The position numbers and the translations under genes are program-made. The notes under the pieces are model-generated. The model did not search any database and was not told the DNA's origin. It worked only from the letters and a program-made list of their open reading frames with translations. From positions 1 through 64,000 of the forward strand of contig CALWUJ010000001.1 of the NCBI GenBank assembly GCA_944384725.1: 64,000 nt of DNA. The letters run 5' to 3'. Every line of letters starts with the position of its first letter. Within the stretch, counting starts at the first letter, position 1. This document shows positions 26,525 through 36,272 of this stretch, piece by piece. Origin of the DNA: an uncultured Agathobaculum sp. (lineage in GTDB: Bacteria > Bacillota > Clostridia > Oscillospirales > Butyricicoccaceae).

Positions 26525-29089
26525 TTATTGCTGCAAACGTGCAATTACATCCGCAATATGTCGGCTGGCCTGCTCCACTTCCCATTTCAGTTCCGTGGCG
26601 GAAATACGCTCCGCACCATGCCCCAAAATAATCATCTGCTCCATGCCATCCGATGTGGCAACGCGCACACGGTGCTTGCGGGAGAGGTCATAGGATGCCT
26701 GTTCAATATACATGTCTGCCGTTTCCGCCTCCTTGGTGTAAACGATATGCAGTCCATGCCTTTTTTCGATCGACCCCATTCCCCCTTTGACCTTGTATGC
26801 ATCAAACACCACGATCAAATGACATTTGCGCACACTTTGATAGTTGCTCAGCACATTGATAAGCGCTTCCCGCGCTGCATTGATATCCGCAGCCGCCATG
26901 CTGCGCAGTTCATCCCATGCAAATATGATATTATATCCATCCACCAGCAAGTAATCATCCGCTCGAATGCGGGTAACATACAATTGCTCGATCGTTTCCG
27001 CTTTTTTGCGGCTCTGCTGAAAGGCTTCAAAGCCACGGTCACGGATTGGGCCATATGTGCGCTCAAACAGCGCGCGCAGTTCTTTATCGTCATCCAAACC
27101 GGAAGATGCCGCCGTGCGGCGCACCAGCTGAGGCGCTGGTTCTTCTTCCTCCGGCTGCAAGCAGACACCTGCATCCATGTGCGCATGGGCGCGCACCTCA
27201 TCCCACTTGACGACATAACCTGCGCCATGCGAACAAAACACAGAATCCGGAGAATTCTCGGTATCATGCTCCGGCTGATAACCGCACTGCTCTATCACCT
27301 GCGCAGCGTTATGACAAGGCGCATAGCCGTCCGGCGTACACACCAGCCGTCCGCGTCCCTTGGTGTAAGCTGCCACTTCGGTCCAGTAATTGCGCATCGT
27401 GGAAACCGGCGCCGTGCCAGTCAGCAGCACGCCGTCCTCCTGCGGTTCGGGCGGCTCGAATGTTCCCTCCATGCGTTGGACATCATTCATTGCACGACCC
27501 ACACATTCCTCCGGCAGCGTCAACTCAAAGGCATAATACGGTTCGAGCAGCATACTTTCCGCCTGCATCAAGCCGTTACGCACTGCGCGGTAGGTCGCTT
27601 CGCGAAAATCGCCGCCCTCTGTATGCTTGACATGCGCGCGGCCGGTCAGCAGCGTAATTTTCATATCGGTGATCGGCGCGCCGATGAGTACACCAATATG
27701 CGTTTTTTCCGCAAGATGTGTCAAAATCAGGCGCTGCCAGTTGAGATCCAGCGTATCCGTCGGACAAGCCGTGGCAAACTGCAAACCGCTGCCGCGCTCA
27801 CCCGGCTCCAGCAGCAGATGCGCCTCTGCATAATGGCGCAGCGGCTCAAAGTGACCGATACCGACCGCAGGCGTAGTGATGGTTTCTTTATAAACGATAT
27901 TGCCTTCATCGAATGTGACCGGAACGCCAAAACGTTCCGCAATCACGCGGGTCAAAATCTCCAACTGCACCTCACCCATGAGCTGCAAATGAATTTCACC
28001 CAAACGCTCGTTCCAGACCACGCGCAGCTGAGGATCTTCCTCTTCCAGCTGACGCAAATTTTTCAGCATGGTATGCGCGTCATATGTGTTCGGAAACTGC
28101 ACACGATATCCCAAAACCGGTTCCAGCACCGGCGGCAGTGCCCCCGCCGCGCTGCCCAGCCCCATACCGGGCGTGGTATGCGTCAATCCGGTCACGGCAC
28201 AGACCATGCCGCTTTCCGCCTGTTCAACCGTCTGAAATTTCTCACCCGAATACACCCGGATCTGGTTGACTTTTTCCTGCCAGCCGCCATCCTCTTTACC
28301 GGACAGCAACGCACGCACAGTAAGCGTACCGCCCGTGATCTTGAGGTGCGACAGGCGGTTCCCCTGTCCGTCGCGCGTAATTTTGAAAACCTGCGCACCG
28401 AATGTGCTATTATACTCCGTCTGCTGTGTATAGTGCTCCAGTCCGTCGAGCAGTGCTTGCACACCTTCCAGCCGCAGTGCAGAACCGAAGTAACACGGAA
28501 ATACCTTGCGGGCGCGAATCAGGGAAACAATGTCCTCCGGCTGCACACATCCCGTTTCCAGATACCGTTCGAGCAATGCCTCGTCGCACATGGCGATCTC
28601 CTCAGCCATGGTATCCGGCTGGTCACACGCGATACAGCCATCCCCCAAACGCTTTTTTAGCTCGGCCATACGAGCCGCCCGCGCATCCGGATGGATATCC
28701 ATTTTATTGATAAAAAGAAAGGTCGGTACATGGTGACGTTTCAGCAGCCGCCACAGCGTCTGTGTATGCGCCTGCACGCCATCTGTCCCACTAACTACAA
28801 GAATCGCATAGTCCAGCACTTGCAGCGTGCGCTCCATCTCCGCAGAAAAATCCACATGTCCCGGCGTGTCCAGCAGCGTCACCGCGGCGGTTGGCAGCGA
28901 CAGCTCTGCTTGTTTGGAAAAAACTGTGATACCTCGTTCCCGCTCGATCGCGAACGTGTCCAAAAAAGCGTTTTGATGGTCTACACGTCCCAGTTTTTTC
29001 AGCGCGCCCGTCAGATACAGCAACGCTTCCGACAGCGTTGTTTTCCCCGCATCCACATGCGCCAGAATACCGATGACTAATCGTTTCAT
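26525..29089 (-). CDS. TetM-like translational GTPase fused to a Rae1/YacP-type NYN nuclease domain
   Basis: 854-residue fusion. Residues 1-640 are an EF-G-like ribosomal-protection GTPase: AHVDAGKT (10-17), GITVFSKQ, DTPGH (74-78), NKMD (128-131), then EF-G domains II-V including GEVQLEIL. After an acidic linker (about 645-700), residues 711-854 form a NYN/PIN-like domain starting YLLVDGYNII, with conserved acidic positions (VFDAY, EAETADMYIE, VATSDG), as in YacP/Rae1, the ribosome-dependent A-site mRNA endonuclease. Stand-alone Tet(M) is about 640 residues, so the tail is a true extra domain. It is next to Rrf2 on the same strand. Tetracycline resistance should not be assumed. Confidence 0.9.
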   Translation of the reverse strand: MKRLVIGILAHVDAGKTTLSEALLYLTGALKKLGRVDHQNAFLDTFAIERERGITVFSKQAELSLPTAAVTLLDTPGHVDFSAEMERTLQVLDYAILVVSGTDGVQAHTQTLWRLLKRHHVPTFLFINKMDIHPDARAARMAELKKRLGDGCIACDQPDTMAEEIAMCDEALLERYLETGCVQPEDIVSLIRARKVFPCYFGSALRLEGVQALLDGLEHYTQQTEYNSTFGAQVFKITRDGQGNRLSHLKITGGTLTVRALLSGKEDGGWQEKVNQIRVYSGEKFQTVEQAESGMVCAVTGLTHTTPGMGLGSAAGALPPVLEPVLGYRVQFPNTYDAHTMLKNLRQLEEEDPQLRVVWNERLGEIHLQLMGEVQLEILTRVIAERFGVPVTFDEGNIVYKETITTPAVGIGHFEPLRHYAEAHLLLEPGERGSGLQFATACPTDTLDLNWQRLILTHLAEKTHIGVLIGAPITDMKITLLTGRAHVKHTEGGDFREATYRAVRNGLMQAESMLLEPYYAFELTLPEECVGRAMNDVQRMEGTFEPPEPQEDGVLLTGTAPVSTMRNYWTEVAAYTKGRGRLVCTPDGYAPCHNAAQVIEQCGYQPEHDTENSPDSVFCSHGAGYVVKWDEVRAHAHMDAGVCLQPEEEEPAPQLVRRTAASSGLDDDKELRALFERTYGPIRDRGFEAFQQSRKKAETIEQLYVTRIRADDYLLVDGYNIIFAWDELRSMAAADINAAREALINVLSNYQSVRKCHLIVVFDAYKVKGGMGSIEKRHGLHIVYTKEAETADMYIEQASYDLSRKHRVRVATSDGMEQMIILGHGAERISATELKWEVEQASRHIADVIARLQQ

Positions 29090-29119
29090 AGCTTCCTTCT
29101 CATTGATTGGTTTATTGAT

Positions 29120-29148
29120 ATTATATCAAAAAAGTAGTCAAAGCACAA
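29120..29148 (-). promoter_or_regulatory. Promoter for the TetM-NYN gene
   Basis: Minus-strand TTGTGC (29148..29143), 17-bp spacer, TATAAT (29125..29120). The rest of 29149-29336 has no further gene. A possible forespore-type -10 AATACTA lies at 29284-29290 ahead of the SASP half, but without a convincing -35. Confidence 0.65.
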
Positions 29149-29336
29149 GACGTTCCAGCCCCTGCATGCGCACAACATTTTTTCCTGTTAAACTGCCAAA
29201 TTTGAAATTTCTGCACACAATTTGCGCATCATTTTCCATGAAGAGCAGCAATTTCATCTTATATTGCGCTTTTTTTCGCACAAAATACTATCAGCAAATC
29301 CCCAAAACACAAATCAAACAAAAGGAGAGAAAAAAC

Positions 29337-29450
29337 ATGACTAACACGAAGAATGGTTCTAATCAGGGTATGGTTCCGGAAGCACGCGCTGCAATGGATC
29401 GCTTTAAGATGGAGGCGGCAGCCGAGGTTGCTGTCTCTTCTCCATCTTAA
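29337..29450 (+). CDS. Alpha/beta-type SASP gene, N-terminal half (interrupted)
   Basis: Small acid-soluble spore proteins coat spore DNA and protect it. The ATG at 29337 has a strong AAAGGAGAG site. Codons 1-29 encode a canonical SASP start (SNQGMVPEARAAMDRFKMEA). Instead of continuing EVGVNL, the frame leaves the family after EV and stops at 29448-29450, giving 37 aa. The remaining 42 codons are at 52649-52777 on the same strand. Joined at the shared GAGGTTG they make an uninterrupted 71-codon SASP. The last seven codons present here belong to the inserted element. As it stands the product lacks the DNA-binding C-terminal half. Confidence 0.93.
   Translation: MTNTKNGSNQGMVPEARAAMDRFKMEAAAEVAVSSPS
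29400..29449. other. Left attachment junction (attB left half + attP right half)
   Basis: The chromosome side ends GGCGGCAGCC (29414-29423), then central GA (29424-29425), then element sequence GGTTGCTGTC. Further out, CCATCTTA (29442-29449) starts 17 nt from the centre and mirrors TGAGATGG at the other end of the element. The SASP frame is lost immediately after the core. Confidence 0.8.
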
Positions 29451-29495
29451 AAAACCCCTTTACCACAACTATACTACATACCGGCTCACAACACA

Positions 29496-29535
29496 AACGG
29501 CCGCCTTTCACTTCCGTGAAAGGCGGCCGTTTTCT
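29496..29535. terminator. Bidirectional terminator at the left end of the element
   Basis: 16-bp perfect stem AACGGCCGCCTTTCAC (29496-29511) with its complement (29516-29531), loop TTCC, T-run after it on the plus strand. It insulates the minus-strand SLH gene from the SASP half. Confidence 0.9.
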
Positions 29536-29563
29536 ATTGCCACGCTTTTATAGAACAAAATGT

Positions 29564-31901
29564 TCACTCATCTGCGCGCACACGCACGGTATAGCTTTCG
29601 CCGTTCTCCAAATCAATGCCCCTATAGCTATACCCCGGCTCGATGAAGAAACTGCCGTCATCCTCAATATCCCAACTGGCTGCATAGGTCGTTCCGCTGC
29701 CGACGACCTCACCGGACGAATTGAGCAGCTCCCACACAAATTTCGGTGTCGAATAATGGCCGCAATCAGCCGTACCACGGAAGGAAATATCCAGCTCATA
29801 GCAATCGCCATAGGTGGAATAGCTCAGTTCTGTACCGATCTCCTCAATCGTGGCGGTGCCGTTTTTGTCCGTCACAGTCAGCGGAACGCCTTCGACGCGT
29901 ACTTCCGGCGCCGCCGCCTGCACTTCTCCGGCATCCTTGCCGCTGTCATTGCGGAAGGAGACAGTATACGAACCCTCCAGATCCACATTATTGAGATAGA
30001 TCGAAGCCGAGAACGTATCCCCTACGCTGTTCGGTGTGCCATGTGTATCAACAACACCACTGTATACGGTTTTTCCGTTTTCATCCTTCACTTGGCATTT
30101 GAGATACGGCTGGAACTTGAATCGGAAATCCTCATTCAGGCTGGTCAAGGTACCATTGACCTCAATGACGGCCAGACTGTCATTTGTCCAAGAGGACGGC
30201 TTGACATCGGTCACCTGAAGTGTACCGGCAATGATAGGATCGGACGGGACAAAGTCATAATCCTGATCCTCCCAATCTTTATCCTTGAGATACAGGCAGT
30301 TGAGCGTTACCGGCAGGCGCTCCGCCTTTACGTTAAACTGATACGCCGGCAGAACGGTAATCGTGCAGCTGCCCGTCGCGCCGTCGGGCGAAACCGCCGT
30401 AATGGTGACTTCACCACGGCGTTTGCCGGTTACCACGCCGCCATTTACCGTCGCAATCAGGGAATCAGACGTCTTCCATTCCTTGATCGTGCGATTGGTC
30501 GTGTTTTCCGGATAGAATTTCACATCCACCGAGCAGGTTGTGCCCTCACGGATGGATTCTTCGCTTGGTGTCAGCTCCAGACGTTCGCCTTTGACAACGG
30601 AAATCTCGCGCATGCGCATGATCGTTACGATGCTCTGCTCCCGGGTATACGAGCCCTGCGGATCGAACTTACCGCCTTCAATGCCGTTCATGATGCCCGC
30701 AGCCTGTACCTGACCAACCTGCGCATTGGCCCACGAAGAGATCGCGCTACTGTCCGTAAATGCAGGCGATGCTGCCTTTAGGTCAGTTCCGAGCTTACTG
30801 CTGAGATTGTTCAGAATAACAGCCGCCTGCTCACGGGTCAGTAGTTCATTCGGTGCAAACTTCCCATCACCGACACCCTGAATCACACCCAAACTGCCCA
30901 TTTTCTGCACATTGATATCCTTTGTATCCGAAAACTCCACCTTGGCACCGATGGTCCTCCCCGTGCTGTTCTCATACAGGCTGACCGCCAGCGCACAGAA
31001 ATCCGCACGAGTGATGGGTGTATTAAACTTATATCGCAGTTGTCTGGGGACAATTCCTTCCGCAATGCCGTTTTCCACATCGGCTGCCGCCCAAGCAGAT
31101 GGTGTGCGATAATGCGCCACATAATCCGGATCAACCCTTGTGGCCAGTGTATTCAGTGTGGACTGCACGGTGTTGCGTAGGTCATACGTTTTTTCTCCGC
31201 CGCTTGTCAGCTGCTGCAAGCGTGCATACCACGTTGCATGCGGCATTTCGACCGAACTGTTGTCATCCACATAATAAATAATGCATCTCACCAGTGGATG
31301 AGAACACATCCTGACTGATGTAAATATCCGGCGAGAAACGCATGTGAAATCCCTGTACGAGCTGCCATTTGCCGTCCACTACGGAATAGTAATAATCCGA
31401 TCCCCGGCTGGTTCCGGACGCATCGATCGAATAAACCGCATATTTGCGTCCGTCACTTCCGGTGCTGACCTTCATTTCGTATTCATAATTGTCACCACCC
31501 GAAAAATCGCGATCCACCGGGATTCCTCCGGCCAGACGCACCATTTTTCCGTCTTGATAGGTATACACGCAGTCGATCATGGCGGACACCATACTTTGCC
31601 CTTTGCCCCCCAGATCCTTTCCGAACACCAACTCCGGAATACCATTCTGATCAAAATCAATGAGCTGGGCATAACACACCTTTTCGTTGATCCAGTTAAC
31701 ATAAAAGTCATAATTAGTCAACTCGGACGACGGCACATCGGTCGGCGGCAGGTCGATGCTGTCCAGCTCGGTCTGCACAAAGTCGTAATACGCGCGGTAC
31801 GCGTCATCCACTGCGGCTGCTTCGGCAGTCACCGGACAAGACACTGCCACCGCAAGTGCCAATACCGAAAACAATCCCAAAGAACACAATCACTTTTTCA
31901 T
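29564..31901 (-). pseudogene. SLH- and Ig-like-domain surface protein, broken by a nonsense codon and a frameshift
   Basis: Intended start: ATG at 31901..31899 after AAAGGAGAGGG, encoding MKK, but codon 4 is TGA (31892..31890). The frame behind it encodes a signal peptide (LCSLGLFSVLALAVAVSCPVTAEAAA) and a DFDQNGIPELVFG calcium-loop-like region, then stops at 31263. The rest lies in another frame (from about 31309): two to three SLH repeats (ITRADFCALAVSLYEN, LTREQAAVILNNL, YTREQSIVTIMRM), a Big2-type Ig domain (TSDSLIATVNGGVVTGKRRGEVTITA) and Ig-like repeats to 29564. Removing one base of the AAA at 31276-31278 joins both frames as HYYYVDDNSSV. The original protein had about 775 residues and was probably exported and wall-bound. 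Confidence 0.85.
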
Positions 31902-32020
31902 ATGACCCTCTCCTTTACCTTTCTTGCAATTCTTTCCCCAAACACCTCTATGCTACCGCCCCCATTTTATGTTTTGCACAGAAATGAATTTATTTTTTTC
32001 ACTTTTTTGTTATATATGTC

Positions 32021-32049
32021 ATTTTAGCATTCTCCTCCTTTTCTGTCAA
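32021..32049 (-). promoter_or_regulatory. Intact promoter of the broken SLH gene
   Basis: Minus-strand consensus TTGACA (32049..32044), 17-bp spacer, TAAAAT (32026..32021). With the divergent promoter at 32143-32171 it accounts for the 324-bp gap 31902-32225. Confidence 0.75.
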
Positions 32050-32142
32050 ATCCTTCTCATTCCCAACTCCGCATAAGTGATCTTCCATTCTTTCCAATAC
32101 TGAATGCAACCGTTTTCTTCGCATTCCAAGGCAGAATTTGTT

Positions 32143-32171
32143 TTGCGGAATGGGGAGAAATTTGGTATAAT
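32143..32171 (+). promoter_or_regulatory. Promoter of the response regulator operon
   Basis: TTGCGG (32143-32148), 17-bp spacer, TATAAT (32166-32171), leader of about 50 nt to the ATG at 32226. Confidence 0.75.
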
Positions 32172-32225
32172 ACTGCACAGCAGAACCCCAAATACCGCCT
32201 TAGCGAGGAAAGGACGGGTGCCGCG

Positions 32226-33509
32226 ATGGCCGCTAAATCATTATATACCGTGATTGTCGCAGACGATGAGGATGAATTGAGGGAAGCTGTATGCAGCATG
32301 ATCCCTTGGGAGGAATACGGTTTCCGTCTGGTGGGCAGCGCCAGCAACGGGCTGGACGCACTGCAAATGGTAGAGGAATGCGAGCCTGACCTTCTGCTCA
32401 CCGATATCCGGATGCCGTTTATTTCCGGCATCGAGCTTGCCCGGCAGGTTCGCGAGATACGGCCTGCCACCAACATCGCTTTTCTCAGCGGTTACGACGA
32501 TTTTGAATACGCCAAACAGGCGATTCAATATAATATCATCAGCTATATGCTCAAACCCCTGACCATGGAGGGGCTGAGTAAGGAACTGCAAAATATCCGG
32601 CAGAAGATCGACACCCAGTTTGCCATGTTCCGTCAGGCAACCCCCAATCCCGGCGGCATTGACCTACAGACGGCAATGCTGATGCCACTGGTGCTGGATG
32701 ATTACGCCGAACCGGACGGAGAGCCGCGGGCAAAAGCCTTTGCCCGCCAATGCGGCTTGCTGCGGGATATGGATGACAGGTCCTATTTTGTCGTGATGGT
32801 ATCCACTCTGTTGGAAGCGGACGGCGGCAACTGCACCGCTCCCTCTTTTGTCGCGTCCGTCAATCGGCTGGCAACCAAATATCTGCGCGGCGCTCACTTT
32901 TTCGCATCCGGAAAGGTGATTTCCGTGCTGCTGGGCAATCCCTCCGATTTTGATAAGTATCTTCATATTCTGGCGGACGAAATCCCCCAAATGGCCGACC
33001 GTGTGTTGGGCAAATGCTGCCGCATCGGCATCAGTCGTGCCACACCGAATTTGACCGCTCTGCACGATGCATACCGGGAAGCGATGGAAGCACTGCGTCA
33101 GGGCGACCGCATGGAAAGCGGCGCACAGTTCATCAGCGACCTGTCGCCTGCTGTCAAGGGGGGCGAGCGGCTGTGCAAAAAGGCCATGGAGGCACTCAAC
33201 CAGCATTATATGGATGCCAACCTCTCTCTGGTTTCGCTCAGCGGCATGCTGACCGTCAGCCCCAACCACCTTTCTTCTTGCATCAAAAAATACACCGGCG
33301 AAACCTTTATCAATATCCTGATCCGCAAGCGAATGGAGGCCGCCCGCGAGCTTTTGGTTTCTTCCCCTCTGAAAATTCAGGAGATCGCCCAGCGGTGCGG
33401 CTATACCGACCAGCATTATTTCAGCTATTGTTTCAAAAAGTACTGCGGCGAATCCCCCAGCACCATGCGCCGCAGACTGGATCGGGAAAAGGTGGGTGAT
33501 GGGGCGTGA
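32226..33509 (+). CDS. AraC-type response regulator (YesN-like)
   Basis: 427-residue two-component regulator. The receiver domain has acidic pocket VADDED (11-16), phospho-acceptor D60 in LLLTDIRMP, and K107-region YMLKPLT. The C-terminal AraC/XylS DNA-binding domain includes SLSGMLTVSPNHLSSCIKK and the second helix-turn-helix IAQRCGYTDQHYFSYCFKKY. It overlaps the kinase gene by 4 bp (GTGA). Its position before mglBAC-gal suggests that it controls these sugar genes; this is inference from context. Confidence 0.93.
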   Translation: MAAKSLYTVIVADDEDELREAVCSMIPWEEYGFRLVGSASNGLDALQMVEECEPDLLLTDIRMPFISGIELARQVREIRPATNIAFLSGYDDFEYAKQAIQYNIISYMLKPLTMEGLSKELQNIRQKIDTQFAMFRQATPNPGGIDLQTAMLMPLVLDDYAEPDGEPRAKAFARQCGLLRDMDDRSYFVVMVSTLLEADGGNCTAPSFVASVNRLATKYLRGAHFFASGKVISVLLGNPSDFDKYLHILADEIPQMADRVLGKCCRIGISRATPNLTALHDAYREAMEALRQGDRMESGAQFISDLSPAVKGGERLCKKAMEALNQHYMDANLSLVSLSGMLTVSPNHLSSCIKKYTGETFINILIRKRMEAARELLVSSPLKIQEIAQRCGYTDQHYFSYCFKKYCGESPSTMRRRLDREKVGDGA

Positions 33510-35224
33510 AAGCCGGTGTCTCCCGCACAGGGCTGCGTATTACCACTATCCTCGTCTCCATGGTGGTGAGCGTAGTCGCTGTCATCCTGTGCTGCTGTAT
33601 TCTCCTCTTTCTCAACCGATATCGCAGCGCTATGGTGCAAAGCGCCCTGACCAACAGCGATCAGGCCGTCTCCCAAGTATCGAACACGGTCGGCAACTAC
33701 CTGCAAAGCATGGAGCAGGCTATGTCGCTGGTAGAATGGTCCCTACTGGAAAGCGCTGACAACCGCAATCAGCTTCTGGAGGCATTTCTGACCTTTCGCC
33801 CGGATGTGGTGGCAGTGACCAGCTATTCTCCTTCCGGCAAGATGCTGGACTGCTGGTGTCTGGATCGGGAACCGCGCGAGAACATCTATCAGAACCTGTC
33901 CTTTAATCTGGATCGGGCGCGCGCCTCCGGCGGTGCCTACATGACCGCCCCCCATGTAGAAAGCATTTTTGAAGGCTATTACCCTTGGGTCGTGACCATG
34001 ACTGTTCCGCTCGCGTCCGGCAACCAGACAGCATGGGTGTCTCTGGACCTGAGTTTTTCCAGCATCTCCACTTATATCAATAATGTCAGCATTGGCCAGC
34101 GTGGCTATTGCTTCCTGATGGACAAGGAAGGCAACATCGTCTATCATCCGCAGCAGCAGCTGATATACGCAGGCCTGAAATCCGAGGACACTTCCTCCCT
34201 GGCCTCCTTGACAGACGGTTCTTATGTTGACGATACGGTGATCTATTCCGTCACCAGTGTGGCGGACAGCGACTGGAGAATTGTGGGCGTCAGCTACGTG
34301 GATGAAATGGTCAACCGCAGCTTCCGGGAAATGATCCGCCTTTCCCTTGTGCTGGGCGCGGTGCTGCTTGCCGCTGCGGTGTTGACGAGTTTTCTTCTCT
34401 CCCGCCTGCTGGCGCGTCCACTCCGCGGTTTAGAAGCTGCTATGGAAAGCTTCGAGACCGACGCCGACCACTTCACCTATGTGCCTGTGGGCGGCACCCG
34501 CGAGGTACAGGAATTGTCCAGCTCATTCGAGCACATGGTGCTGCGCATCCAGCGCCTTATGTCCACCGTGCGCGAGGAAGAGGTCAACCTGCGCAAAACC
34601 GAACTGAAAGCGCTTCAGGCGCAGATCAATCCGCATTTTTTATATAATACGCTGGATTCTATTGCATGGATGTGTGAACAGGGCCGCAATGACGATGCGG
34701 TAAAAATGATCCACGCGCTGGCAAGGCTTTTCCGCATCAGCATCAGCAAAGGGCACGAACTTATCCCCATTGCCAAGGAGATCGAACACGCGGAAAGCTA
34801 TCTGCAAATCCAGAAATACCGCTATAAAAACCAATTCACCTATGAATTCGATATCGACCCCGCATGTCTGAACTACTACTGCAACAAGATCACCTTACAG
34901 CCCATCATCGAAAATGCCATCAACCACGGCCTTGACTTGCTGGTAGATGAAGGCCGCATCACTGTGCAGGTGCGGCAGGACGGCGATGACATTGTATTCA
35001 AGGTGCAGGACAACGGCGTAGGAATGAGCGACGAGCTGATCCAATCCATTCTGGCGCACGCTCCGGAGGATCGCACCGGCATCGGCATCCGAAACGTAAA
35101 CGACCGGCTGCAAATCTATTTCGGCAAGCAATACGGTCTGCACATCACCAGCGAACCGGATGTAGGCACTTGTGTGGAGCTTCGCATGCCGAAGATACAG
35201 GAGGGCGAGTATGAAACGAAATAG
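33506..35224 (+). CDS. Membrane sensor histidine kinase (YesM-like, LytS/His_kinase family)
   Basis: 572 residues: membrane segment at about 11-36, extracytoplasmic Cache-type sensor region (about 40-270), second membrane segment (about 279-301), HAMP linker, His_kinase domain with QINPHFLYNTLDSIAWM (phospho-acceptor H377), and a C-terminal ATPase domain (QPIIENAINHG, DNGVGM, GIGIRNVNDRL). GTG start overlapping the regulator stop. Partner of the AraC-type regulator. The ligand is probably a sugar or a sugar-loaded binding protein, given the next gene. Confidence 0.93.
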   Translation: MKAGVSRTGLRITTILVSMVVSVVAVILCCCILLFLNRYRSAMVQSALTNSDQAVSQVSNTVGNYLQSMEQAMSLVEWSLLESADNRNQLLEAFLTFRPDVVAVTSYSPSGKMLDCWCLDREPRENIYQNLSFNLDRARASGGAYMTAPHVESIFEGYYPWVVTMTVPLASGNQTAWVSLDLSFSSISTYINNVSIGQRGYCFLMDKEGNIVYHPQQQLIYAGLKSEDTSSLASLTDGSYVDDTVIYSVTSVADSDWRIVGVSYVDEMVNRSFREMIRLSLVLGAVLLAAAVLTSFLLSRLLARPLRGLEAAMESFETDADHFTYVPVGGTREVQELSSSFEHMVLRIQRLMSTVREEEVNLRKTELKALQAQINPHFLYNTLDSIAWMCEQGRNDDAVKMIHALARLFRISISKGHELIPIAKEIEHAESYLQIQKYRYKNQFTYEFDIDPACLNYYCNKITLQPIIENAINHGLDLLVDEGRITVQVRQDGDDIVFKVQDNGVGMSDELIQSILAHAPEDRTGIGIRNVNDRLQIYFGKQYGLHITSEPDVGTCVELRMPKIQEGEYETK

Positions 35225-36182
35225 ATTGCGCTCTATTTGGGCTGCTATGCTGTGCATCCTGCTTTGCGGCTGCTCCACCGGCACCGACTATTCCCGTCAG
35301 CATACGGTGGCTCTGGTGGTCAAGTCCACGCAGACCGAATTCTGGCTGTCCGTTTTCGCCGGGGCGGAAGCTGCTGCCACAGAATATAATCTAAAGCTCA
35401 ATATCATCGGTCCGGATACCGAGGAGGATTATGAAGCCCAGAACCAAATGGTGGCCGATGCAGTCAGTGCAGGCGCAGAAGCGATTGTCTTTTCCGCCAT
35501 CGACTACGAAAACAACGCCGCTGCCATTGATGCCGCCGCCAAGCAGGGCGCCAAAATCGTAGCCATTGACAGTAACGTAGACTCCGAAGCGGTGAGCACC
35601 TATATCGGCACCGATAACTACGCTGCCGGACAAATGGCAGCGCAGGCAGCTCTTGAGCGGGTCAAAACACCGCTCAAAGTCGGCATCGTCAACTATGATA
35701 TCAGCAGCGCCAACGGTCAGGAGCGAGAACAAGGCGCGATGGATTCCTTTGCCGACAGCGGCAGAGCCGAGGTCATCAGCGTCATCAACACGCTGGCTGA
35801 AGCCGGACACGCCAAGCGGGACACGGCTGCTCTGCTCACATCTCACCCGGAAATCAATGTGCTGCTGGCCTTTAACGAGCCGACCAGCGTAGGCGCCGCA
35901 CAGGCAATCGAGGAGATGGGTTTGTCCGACACGGTTTTTCTGGTGGGCTTTGATTCCAACGTTGCCACCGTGGATGGGCTGCAGGAAGGCTCTGTCGATG
36001 CCCTTATTGTGCAGAACCCTTATGCCATGGGATATCTGGGCGTGGAAAGCGCATACAAGCTGCTCGCCGGACAGTCCGGTGGGATGGAACGCATCGTGGA
36101 CACCTCAACCCAGATCGTCGACCGGGATAATCTTTTTGAAGTGGATAGTCAAAAGGCTCTGTTCGCCTTTGACTCCCGTTGA
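35211..36182 (+). CDS. Periplasmic-binding-protein-like sugar lipoprotein of the sensor operon
   Basis: 323-residue protein starting at the ATG inside the end of the kinase gene (14-bp overlap). A lipoprotein signal with lipobox LCGC puts the acylated Cys at residue 21. The mature part is a Peripla_BP_4 (RbsB/YtfQ-like) fold: KSTQTEFWLSVFAGAEAAA, VFSAIDYENNAAAIDAAAKQG, DSNVDSEAVSTYIGTDNY, GFDSNVATVDGLQEG. Tight coupling to the kinase and the absence of a permease next to it suggest a sensory co-receptor. It is distinct from the transporter's own MglB. Confidence 0.87.
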   Translation: MKRNRLRSIWAAMLCILLCGCSTGTDYSRQHTVALVVKSTQTEFWLSVFAGAEAAATEYNLKLNIIGPDTEEDYEAQNQMVADAVSAGAEAIVFSAIDYENNAAAIDAAAKQGAKIVAIDSNVDSEAVSTYIGTDNYAAGQMAAQAALERVKTPLKVGIVNYDISSANGQEREQGAMDSFADSGRAEVISVINTLAEAGHAKRDTAALLTSHPEINVLLAFNEPTSVGAAQAIEEMGLSDTVFLVGFDSNVATVDGLQEGSVDALIVQNPYAMGYLGVESAYKLLAGQSGGMERIVDTSTQIVDRDNLFEVDSQKALFAFDSR

Positions 36183-36207
36183 TTTGTGTAATATGCACAG
36201 TTTTTAT

Positions 36208-36256
36208 GGGGTGTAATTTTACTTTGTGATAGATTTCAATGAAATTCACCCCTTTT
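36208..36256 (+). terminator. Terminator after the sensor operon
   Basis: GGGGTG-t-AATTT (36208-36219) pairs with AAATT-CACCCC (36242-36252) around a 22-nt loop and is followed by TTTT. Confidence 0.6.
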
Positions 36257-36272
36257 GCAGTGATTTTTTACC

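Noticed and set aside
26294-28660. A 788-codon open frame on the plus strand
   Set aside because: Antisense to the TetM-NYN gene, without a start signal or recognisable domain.
26525-29089. Calling the TetM-like gene a tetracycline resistance determinant
   Set aside because: The fused nuclease domain and chromosomal setting point to a house-keeping or stress role; sequence alone cannot show resistance.
29073-29336. Longer plus-strand frame upstream of the SASP start
   Set aside because: No ribosome site or domain; the ATG at 29337 has a strong site and begins the family's normal N-terminus.
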